Source of the DNA: Halobacteriovorax sp. JY17
GTDB lineage: Bacteria; Bdellovibrionota; Bacteriovoracia; Bacteriovoracales; Bacteriovoracaceae
DNA length: 64,000 nucleotides
Reading direction: 5' to 3'
Assembly (NCBI RefSeq): GCF_002753895.1
Contig: NZ_NJER01000004.1
Location: 124,001-188,000, forward strand
The first letter of the stretch is position 1, and each line of letters starts with the position of its first letter. Shown one piece after another: positions 25,679 to 32,469 of this stretch. The notes below the pieces were generated by a model. The model did no database searches and was not told where the DNA came from. It was given only the letters and a program-made list of their open reading frames with translations. The position numbers were made by a program, and so were the translations under genes.

Positions 25679-25951
25679 ATGTCTCAAATCACTGCGCAAC
25701 ATATTCTTGTTGACCATGAATATGAAATAACTGACTTATTGAAGAAGCTTGAGGAAGGAAAATCTTTCGAAGAGCTTGCCAAGGACTACTCTAATTGTCC
25801 TTCTGGAAAAGATGGAGGAAGTCTTGGCTCTTTTGGGAAGGGGATGATGGTTAAGCCTTTTGAGCAAGCGGCCTTTGCCCTTAAAGTTGGTGAAGTCTCA
25901 GGTGTGGTAAAGACTCAGTTTGGATTTCACCTGATTAAGAGAATCGCTTAG
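25679..25951 (+). CDS. Small cytoplasmic parvulin-type peptidyl-prolyl isomerase
   Basis: A 90-residue single-domain parvulin like E. coli PpiC: AQHILVDHEYEI, FEELAKDYSNCPSGKDGGSLG, FGKGMMVKPFEQAAF and TQFGFHLIKRI. The SNCPSGKDGG loop keeps the usual Cys-Pro-Ser. No signal peptide is present. AAGGAAAAC precedes the ATG. It is about 11 kb from a related but more divergent parvulin and is followed 9 bp later by yecM. Confidence 0.9.
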   Translation: MSQITAQHILVDHEYEITDLLKKLEEGKSFEELAKDYSNCPSGKDGGSLGSFGKGMMVKPFEQAAFALKVGEVSGVVKTQFGFHLIKRIA

Positions 25952-25960
25952 GTTTATCCA

Positions 25961-26449
25961 ATGATAGATTTTACTACGGCAAAGAGCTTCTTAGAAAAAA
26001 TAGAATCTAATTTAAAACTCTTGGGTATTCATTTAGATGATTATTTTATAGATCATATTTGTTACCGAGTAGCGAGTATAGATAGATATGAAGAGCTTAA
26101 AGCTTACTTGGAAAAAGATCATTTACTCTTACATGAGGCCATGATTTCCAATAGACCAATAGCAACTTTTAAATTCAATGAAGCTATAAAGTACAAGCAT
26201 CACCAAATTCCTTTGATTGAATTACCTGCTCCTAAAGGAGAAGTTAGTTATGAAGAGGGATTTGAACATATTGAATGTGTCATTGCTGAGAGTTTTGTCG
26301 ACTTTTCAAATAAGCATAGTGAAATAGAATTTGATTGGAAAGGTGCTCAAAAGAAACATAACCCTGAACTTAGAGTAAAGCTTGGAGAGTTATCGGTTAA
26401 GTTTCATCACGCAAGTCTTGAAGACGTGATAGCGAAAGAGTTAAGTTAA
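25961..26449 (+). CDS. yecM: YecM-like protein (glyoxalase/VOC fold)
   Basis: A 162-residue protein that fits the YecM family: DYFIDHICYRVASIDRYEEL, NRPIATFKF, IPLIELPAPK and the ending KFHHASLEDVI. The histidine in DHICYRV and the late His-His are probable metal ligands of the VOC-like fold. The E. coli protein is known only from its structure, and the function is unknown. It is the third gene of a run ending in acs, with 9 bp and 31 bp spacers. Confidence 0.75.
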   Translation: MIDFTTAKSFLEKIESNLKLLGIHLDDYFIDHICYRVASIDRYEELKAYLEKDHLLLHEAMISNRPIATFKFNEAIKYKHHQIPLIELPAPKGEVSYEEGFEHIECVIAESFVDFSNKHSEIEFDWKGAQKKHNPELRVKLGELSVKFHHASLEDVIAKELS

Positions 26450-26480
26450 TAGTATTGATAAAATTTAAATAGGACAGAAT

Positions 26481-28376
26481 ATGGACTGGAAAATTAATAG
26501 CCTTGAAGAATATGCAATTGCCTATCAAGAATCTAAGAAAAATCCTGAAAAATTTTGGGCCAATATCGCAGAAACTTTTTCTTGGACTAAGAAATGGGAT
26601 AAAGTTCAGTCGGGTAGTATTGATGATGCGAATATAAAGTGGTTTGAAGGTGGTAAGTTAAATATAACTGAGAATTGTCTTGATAGACATTTAGTAGAGA
26701 GGGCGAATAAGGTAGCCCTTATTTTTGAACCCAATTCTCCAGACGATGATGTCATTAAGTATACATATAAAGAATTACACGAAGCTGTTTGCAAAACGGC
26801 AAATATGATTAAAGATCTTGGAGTTCAAAAAGGTGATAGGGTTTGCCTTTATATGTCCATGGTTCCTGAACTTTTAATTTCTGTTCTTGCGTGTGCTCGA
26901 GTTGGCGCAATTCACTCTGTTGTCTTCGGAGGATTCTCTGCTCATGCTCTTGCTGGAAGAATTGAAGATTCCGCTTGTAAATTATTAATTACAAATGATG
27001 GTGGTCACCGTGGAAATAAAATAATTCATCTTAAAGATATTGCAGATAAGGCCCTTGCTGATCTTGAAGACTCAAGTGTTGAGCACGTACTTGTTCATAA
27101 GAGAGTTGGAAATGACATTACCATGAAAGAGGGACGAGATATTTGGTGGCATGACCTCTATCCAAAAGCTTCAACTGAGTGTGAAGCCGAAGTCATGGAT
27201 GCTGAGGATCCTTTATTTATTCTCTATACGTCTGGTTCAACAGGAAGGCCAAAAGGGGTTCTTCACACTACTGCGGGCTACATGGTTTGGGCCGCTTATA
27301 CATTTGGTAATGTTTTTCAAATGAATGAAGAGGATAAGTATTGGTGTACTGCAGATATCGGTTGGATTACGGGACATACCTATATTACCTATGGGCCACT
27401 ATTAAATGGTGCGACTACAACAATGTTTGAAGGAGTTCCAACTTTTCCAGACGCGGGAAGATTTTGGAAAGTTGTAGAAAAGCATGAGATTACTCACTTC
27501 TATACAGCACCAACTGCTGTAAGAGCTTTAATGGCCTGTGATATCTCTCTTGTTAATAGTGCAAATCTTAAAAGTCTTAAAGTTCTAGGTTCTGTTGGGG
27601 AGCCAATTAATGCTGAAGCTTGGCATTGGTATAATAAGTCTATCGGTAAAGAAAAATGCCCTATTGTAGATACGTGGTGGCAAACAGAGACGGGAGGAAT
27701 TTTAATTTCCTCTTTAGCAGGAGTCACTGATTCAAAACCTTGCTTTGCAACTCTTCCTCTTCCTGGTGTTTTTCCTGCAATCATGGATACAGATGGAAAT
27801 GCTGAAACTAATATTGAGGCCGAAGGAAATTTATGTATTACGAGAGCATGGCCTGGAATGTTAAGAACAATTTGGGGCGATCACGAACGCTTTAAGCAAA
27901 CTTACTTAAGTGCTTACCCAGGTTCTTACTTTACAGGAGATGGTTGTAAAAGAGATGGAGACGGGCTTTATAGAATAACTGGAAGGGTAGATGATGTTTT
28001 AAATGTCTCTGGTCACAGAATAGGGACTGCCGAAGTTGAAAATGCGATTGGAAAACACCCATGTGTTATTGAATCTGCTATCGTTGGTTTTCCTCACGAT
28101 ATAAAAGGGCAGGGGATTTATGCCTATATTATTGCAAGCGAGAATCATTCTGAAAATATGGTAAAAGAAATATTAGATGTGGTTACTGAAGAGATAGGGC
28201 CTATTGCAAAGCCTGATAAAATTCAAATTGTTCCGGGACTTCCAAAAACAAGATCAGGAAAAATTATGAGAAGAATTTTAAGAAAAATTGCAGCAAAGGA
28301 ATTTGACAACTTCGGGGACACATCTACTTTGCTTGATCCTGCAATCGTAGATGTCATTAAAGACGGAGCATTATAG
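26481..28376 (+). CDS. acs: Acetyl-coenzyme A synthetase
   Basis: A 631-residue AMP-forming ligase: N-terminal AcsA-type region, ATP loop YTSGSTGRPKGV, VDTWWQTETGG, YFTGDGCKRDGDGLY and RVDDVLNVSGHR. The C-terminal PKTRSGKIMRR holds the lysine that is acetylated in other Acs proteins to switch the enzyme off. It makes acetyl-CoA from acetate, ATP and CoA, feeding the TCA cycle, whose citrate synthase is encoded at 62 kb. Its stop overlaps the next, convergent gene by 6 bp. Confidence 0.94.
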   Translation: MDWKINSLEEYAIAYQESKKNPEKFWANIAETFSWTKKWDKVQSGSIDDANIKWFEGGKLNITENCLDRHLVERANKVALIFEPNSPDDDVIKYTYKELHEAVCKTANMIKDLGVQKGDRVCLYMSMVPELLISVLACARVGAIHSVVFGGFSAHALAGRIEDSACKLLITNDGGHRGNKIIHLKDIADKALADLEDSSVEHVLVHKRVGNDITMKEGRDIWWHDLYPKASTECEAEVMDAEDPLFILYTSGSTGRPKGVLHTTAGYMVWAAYTFGNVFQMNEEDKYWCTADIGWITGHTYITYGPLLNGATTTMFEGVPTFPDAGRFWKVVEKHEITHFYTAPTAVRALMACDISLVNSANLKSLKVLGSVGEPINAEAWHWYNKSIGKEKCPIVDTWWQTETGGILISSLAGVTDSKPCFATLPLPGVFPAIMDTDGNAETNIEAEGNLCITRAWPGMLRTIWGDHERFKQTYLSAYPGSYFTGDGCKRDGDGLYRITGRVDDVLNVSGHRIGTAEVENAIGKHPCVIESAIVGFPHDIKGQGIYAYIIASENHSENMVKEILDVVTEEIGPIAKPDKIQIVPGLPKTRSGKIMRRILRKIAAKEFDNFGDTSTLLDPAIVDVIKDGAL

Positions 28377-29231
28377 AATATATTGAGCGAGGCGGATCAT
28401 ATGCCTAACGGCAAAAATAGTATCCTCTTCGCTCTTTTCATACTCTGATCCAATGAGTTGTATTGTTCTCTCAGGAATCATTAAAGCGTTGCAAATATTA
28501 CTACCACCTTCAATAATTTGCTCTCTTGGGTGACCAAAGCTTTCGGCTAAATTTCTAAGGAAGTCTATTTCTTCTGAACCATCTCTTGCTCCAAAGTGGA
28601 AGACTCCTTCCCCCTTCTTTTTTAATACTGCGGCCATCATATTAGCTAGGTGGTTAGTGGAGAGTCTATTTTGGAGAACACCTCTATCTATTGTAAGAGA
28701 TTCCCCGCTTAACATAACTTCAAGAAAGAGCTCTGTTCTTGATTGTGAATTTGGTGCCCATCCATGTGTTGCTCCAAATCTAAAAATTGAAAAGTTATCA
28801 CCAGTCTTATTAAGCTCAATCTCACACTTTGCTTTAAATTGACCGTATTCAGTTTGAGCATTTGGAAGTTCATCTTCGTAGTGTTCGCTTTCAGTATTTG
28901 CGTCGAGAGCATTGAAGGATGAGAAGTAATTATAGTGAAATCCAAGAGTTCCTGATTTCTCTATTAAGTACTTATGTAGAGTGAAAGCGTCATCGTCTTC
29001 ACCTCTCGTCATATTGATGACGATATGAGGATTTAAAAGAGTGACTTGCTCATCAATAATCTCTAGCTGATCATTTGCTGCTTGGAATATATCGATACGG
29101 TGATCAGGTTTATTATTTAGAACACTACCTACAATATGACAGTCTCCAAATTCTTTTTTTAAAGAAGGGATAAGGTAATGTGCAATCCAACCTGAGCTAC
29201 CAAGTATTAAAACTTTTTTCATGCCACTCAT
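28371..29231 (-). CDS. NAD(P)-dependent epimerase/reductase of the extended SDR type
   Basis: A 286-residue Rossmann-fold protein. The nucleotide-binding start is VLILGSSGWIAHYLI (Gly-x-x-Gly-x-x-Ala, as in RmlD-like proteins) and the catalytic Tyr/Lys pair is YGQFKAK. The active-site Ser is in YFSSFNAL. Related proteins reduce or epimerise nucleotide sugars, but no sugar pathway surrounds this gene. The ATG has no Shine-Dalgarno; a second ATG three codons in is equally possible. A perfect inverted repeat sits 9 bp upstream of the start. Confidence 0.75.
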   Translation of the reverse strand: MSGMKKVLILGSSGWIAHYLIPSLKKEFGDCHIVGSVLNNKPDHRIDIFQAANDQLEIIDEQVTLLNPHIVINMTRGEDDDAFTLHKYLIEKSGTLGFHYNYFSSFNALDANTESEHYEDELPNAQTEYGQFKAKCEIELNKTGDNFSIFRFGATHGWAPNSQSRTELFLEVMLSGESLTIDRGVLQNRLSTNHLANMMAAVLKKKGEGVFHFGARDGSEEIDFLRNLAESFGHPREQIIEGGSNICNALMIPERTIQLIGSEYEKSEEDTIFAVRHMIRLAQYIL

Positions 29232-29240
29232 TATAGTATT

Positions 29241-29264
29241 TATTATTAGCGAAGGCTAATAATA
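29241..29264. promoter_or_regulatory. Inverted repeat just upstream of the SDR gene start
   Basis: Arms TATTATTAGC / GCTAATAATA (10 bp, perfect) with a 4-nt loop. In the minus-strand mRNA it would end 9 nt before the start codon, where a ribosome-binding site should be. It could be an operator or an RNA hairpin limiting translation. Confidence 0.45.
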
Positions 29265-29396
29265 AGGAGAGGAATGGTTCTGCCGGTAGGGTAAATACTG
29301 CCTAGGGAAATTGATACTTAGAATCATCTTTATCTGTTAAGTCGCAAGAGTATATATGTTATATTAATTTCTTGAGACTAGGATTTAAAAACTTAT

Positions 29397-30221
29397 ATGA
29401 AAACAAGAATTACACCAACACCAAATGGGCATTTACATTTAGGAAATATCTTCAACTTTATTCATATTGCGAGTGAAGCTAGTAGGCTAGGCTTGAAGAT
29501 TGCTTTAAGAATTGATGATCACGATAACGAGCGTTGTAAAGATGAGTATATCGATGAGATCTTTAGAGCACTTCATCTTTTGAAAATTAATATTGATGAG
29601 GGGCCCTCATCAACTGATGATTTTAATCGTAATTATTCTCAGACTTTAAGGAAAGACTTATATAAATCTTATCTAGAGAAGATTGAAGATCAATTTTATT
29701 GTGAGTGCTCTAGAAAAGAGGTCTTTGAAAGAAACTCTTTAGGAGTTTATACTGGTTTTTGTAAGACTAAGAATCTAAGCTTTAAAGCTAATAAGAGCTG
29801 TACAAGATATGATTGCCCCAGGGAAATTATTAAGTTTGAGAGTCGAGAAGTTGATGTGAAAAACTCGATTGGAGATATCGTACTTTGGAGAAAAGAAGAT
29901 ATTCCTTCTTATCAATTAGTTAGTGTTTGTGATGATATTGAAATGAATATCTCTCATATTTTTAGAGGGGAGGATTTAATTTATTCTTCTGCTATACAAT
30001 TACTTATTGCAAAAAGTATGAAACAAGATTTTATAAAGAAAGAGAATATTTATCATCACCAATTAGTAACCCTTGAAGGGGAAAAGCTTTCAAAATCAAG
30101 GAAGAGTGAGGGAGCAATAGAGCTACTAGAGAGTGATCCTAAGAGAGTCTTTCGTGAATATTCTCTTTTCATGAATAAGCATGTATCTGAAAACCTTGAA
30201 GAACTTATTTCAAATCAGTAA
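29397..30221 (+). CDS. Divergent glutamyl-Q-tRNA(Asp)-synthetase-like protein
   Basis: A 274-residue class I synthetase catalytic domain with no anticodon-binding domain, like GluQ-RS (YadB). It has the HIGH-type motif HLHLGN (12-17), KLSKS (230-234) and a Zn site CECS...YTGFC near residues 100-120, where C-x-C then Y-x3-C is the GluQ-RS pattern. The usual APSPTG start is TPTPNG and the RIED motif is RIDD, so it is diverged. GluQ-RS puts glutamate on queuosine of tRNA(Asp); this protein may do that or supply an activated amino acid. A palindromic spacer separates it from the GH3 operon. Confidence 0.75.
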   Translation: MKTRITPTPNGHLHLGNIFNFIHIASEASRLGLKIALRIDDHDNERCKDEYIDEIFRALHLLKINIDEGPSSTDDFNRNYSQTLRKDLYKSYLEKIEDQFYCECSRKEVFERNSLGVYTGFCKTKNLSFKANKSCTRYDCPREIIKFESREVDVKNSIGDIVLWRKEDIPSYQLVSVCDDIEMNISHIFRGEDLIYSSAIQLLIAKSMKQDFIKKENIYHHQLVTLEGEKLSKSRKSEGAIELLESDPKRVFREYSLFMNKHVSENLEELISNQ

Positions 30222-30223
30222 AA

Positions 30224-30258
30224 ACTTTTGACAGAAATGGGCCATTTTTGTCAAAAGT
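30224..30258. promoter_or_regulatory. 35-bp palindrome between the GluQ-like gene and the GH3 operon
   Basis: ACTTTTGACA (30224-30233) and TGTCAAAAGT (30249-30258), with inner AAATGG/CCATTT also pairing, form a nearly perfect palindrome starting 3 bp after the stop codon. It is followed by GGTCTTTTT, so it may be a terminator. Its TTTTGACA half-sites recur just downstream, which also fits a regulator site. Confidence 0.6.
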
Positions 30259-30263
30259 AGGTC

Positions 30264-30276
30264 TTTTTGACAAAAA
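30264..30276. promoter_or_regulatory. Palindrome TTTTTGACAAAAA, possible -35 or operator
   Basis: A 13-bp symmetric site containing TTGACA, the consensus -35 hexamer, 83 bp before the GH3 start. It repeats the half-site of the palindrome just upstream; a weaker copy, CGTCAAGAG, follows near 30288. No clear -10 is found at 16-18 bp. Confidence 0.4.
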
Positions 30277-30358
30277 CTCAGAGAAATCGTCAAGAGTCTA
30301 AAGTGTAAACATAAATTCTCTTTGCTAGTTTCATCCTGCAAACAAACTTGGAGGATTT

Positions 30359-31873
30359 ATGAAACAAATTAAAAAGACTATTTCAAAATTTATTCTTAAC
30401 AACATGTACTTAAAGATCTCTCTTGATCAAGAGAGCATGCAGTTAAAGCAGGAAGAGAATTTTCAAGAGTTAAAAAATAAATTAAGAAATACAGATATTT
30501 CCATTGATCATAATTTAGATAAGATTGCCACTTATACTGACTTTATTCAAAGTGTAGAACCTTCTGAATATGGTAAGTTCTCATCGTATGTAGAAAGTCT
30601 AGTGAATGAAGAAGATAGAGTTCTCTTTAGAAATGGGGTTAAGTACTTCGGACTTACTTCTGGAACAAGTGGACAGGACAGCAAGAGAGTTCCATATAAC
30701 GCTGATATGATTGATATTTTTAAACGTGCTCAAAAATATCAAGCAAGCGTCATTAATCACTCGATAGCAGGGATTGATTTAGTAAACTCTTCGAGATTAA
30801 GCTACGGTTCGACTCCCAAGAATTATACTTCTAATGGAGTTGAGTACGGTTATATTTCAGGTATATTAAGTGCCCAAACACCAAAGATGCTAAAGAAAGT
30901 GACTTTCCCTTCTCAGGAAGTTCTAGAGATAGAAGACTGGGAACTCAAGCTTGAAAAGATCTTAAAGCAGAGTTTAAATGAGGATATAAGAATCGCTTCT
31001 GCAATTCCTACTTATCTAATCGCTATCTTTGAAGAAATATTAAAGAGAACAAATAAGAAATATATCAAAGATATTTGGCCGAATCTTGAAACTATAATCT
31101 ATGGCGCGACTCCAATAGATTCTTACCGTGAGAGATTAAATAACTTAGTTGGAAAGAGGTTAAATTACTTTGGAGTATACGCATCGACGGAAGCCCCTAT
31201 TGGAATCGGAATTAATAACGCAAAAGATGAGAAACAACTTTATGCCTTTAATCCAGATTTAATCTATAGCTTTACTAAAATAGATTTAACCTCATCCCTT
31301 TCAATTGGAGATGTTAAGGAAGGGGAAGAGTATTTACTTAATATTACGACACCAAATGGTTTTTTAAATTATACGATGAAAGATATAGTACGAATCAAAT
31401 CAGTTTCTCCTATCTTAACATTTGAAATTCTTGGAAGACAGGGAAGTGGAATTAATCTTGGAGCTGAAAAGACAAGTGATCAGCAGGTTTTAGATACAGT
31501 CGTAAAGTTTAATCAAGCTCAAGGTGTGACCCTAGATCATTACTTTCTCTCTCCTGGAGTGAGAAATGGAAAGGTTTGCTATAAGTGGACTTTATTTTCA
31601 AATAATCTAAATGATTCCGAAGAAGTATATGCTCAACTATTGGACCGTGCCTTGTCTGAATGTAACCCTGACTATCTTGACTGTAGAGATTTGAATATCA
31701 TTGATTTACCTGTGGTTGAGATTGTGACTTCTGATATTTTGGATGATTACTTTTCAAAATATAGAGAAAAGGGACAATTTAAAATGAAGACTGTTTTTTC
31801 TTGCGCCGATTCATTCAATGGATTCATTAACTCCGTTCTTCCGGAACTGAGTCTTGCAAGGTCAATTGCATGA
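30359..31873 (+). CDS. GH3-family acyl-acid amido synthetase
   Basis: A 504-residue protein matching the GH3 (auxin-responsive) family of acyl-adenylating enzymes: ATP loop TSGTSGQDSKRVPY (TSGTSG at residues 100-105), the middle YFGVYASTEAPIGI (about 268-281), NYTMKDIVRI and the EILGRQGSGINLGAEKTSD motif that shapes the C-terminal cap. GH3 enzymes form acyl-AMP and transfer the acyl group to an amino acid amine. The ATG follows GGAGG. It overlaps the LysE gene by 4 bp, so product export by that gene is a reasonable inference. The acid and amine are unknown. Confidence 0.8.
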   Translation: MKQIKKTISKFILNNMYLKISLDQESMQLKQEENFQELKNKLRNTDISIDHNLDKIATYTDFIQSVEPSEYGKFSSYVESLVNEEDRVLFRNGVKYFGLTSGTSGQDSKRVPYNADMIDIFKRAQKYQASVINHSIAGIDLVNSSRLSYGSTPKNYTSNGVEYGYISGILSAQTPKMLKKVTFPSQEVLEIEDWELKLEKILKQSLNEDIRIASAIPTYLIAIFEEILKRTNKKYIKDIWPNLETIIYGATPIDSYRERLNNLVGKRLNYFGVYASTEAPIGIGINNAKDEKQLYAFNPDLIYSFTKIDLTSSLSIGDVKEGEEYLLNITTPNGFLNYTMKDIVRIKSVSPILTFEILGRQGSGINLGAEKTSDQQVLDTVVKFNQAQGVTLDHYFLSPGVRNGKVCYKWTLFSNNLNDSEEVYAQLLDRALSECNPDYLDCRDLNIIDLPVVEIVTSDILDDYFSKYREKGQFKMKTVFSCADSFNGFINSVLPELSLARSIA

Positions 31874-32469
31874 TTACTTCTATTGTGATTTTAGGCCTTC
31901 TTTGTGGGGTGATTTTTACCCTACCTATTGGGCCTGCGGGAATTAGTATTGTTGACTCTTATTTAAGTAAGGGAAGGGCAGTCGCATTGAAAGGTTTCTT
32001 AGGACTTCTTCTTGTTGAAATTATCTACCTACAGATTTCTTATCTTGTGTATAAAGCTAAGATGGTAGATTCCTTTATCGAAAATAAGTTTCAACTAACA
32101 ATTATCTTTGCCTGTGTCCTAACTTTTATTGGGATAAGTTTCTTACTTTCTAAAGGTCGTAAGGACTTAAACTTGCCATCTGGATTTAAAGGAGTTTTTT
32201 CTTTAACAATAATTAATCCGAGCTTAGTACTTACATATATAGCATTGATTGCTCTATATGAAGACTTCTTTGGTAGAGAAATTTCTGCGAATTACTTCAT
32301 CTTGGGAGCGAGTTCAATGATTACAGGAGTCGGAAGTACTCTAGGGGCCCTCTCTCTCTTAGCAAAGACGAAAGAGAAATTTATCTCGCATCACTTAGTG
32401 AGAATTAAAAAGACCTTTGGAATATTATTTATAACAACAGCAATTTGCTCTCTTGGAGGAGCTTTATGA
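31870..32469 (+). CDS. LysE-type amino acid exporter
   Basis: A 199-residue membrane protein with about six helices. The first carries GVIFTLPIGPAGI, the G-x-x-x-x-x-P-I-G-P motif of LysE/RhtB exporters, and the fourth has a conserved NPSL loop. LysE proteins export amino acids or derivatives by proton exchange. It is coupled by 4-bp ATGA overlaps to the genes on both sides, so it should export the product of the GH3 enzyme or its amino-acid precursor. This substrate link is inference. Confidence 0.8.
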   Translation: MITSIVILGLLCGVIFTLPIGPAGISIVDSYLSKGRAVALKGFLGLLLVEIIYLQISYLVYKAKMVDSFIENKFQLTIIFACVLTFIGISFLLSKGRKDLNLPSGFKGVFSLTIINPSLVLTYIALIALYEDFFGREISANYFILGASSMITGVGSTLGALSLLAKTKEKFISHHLVRIKKTFGILFITTAICSLGGAL

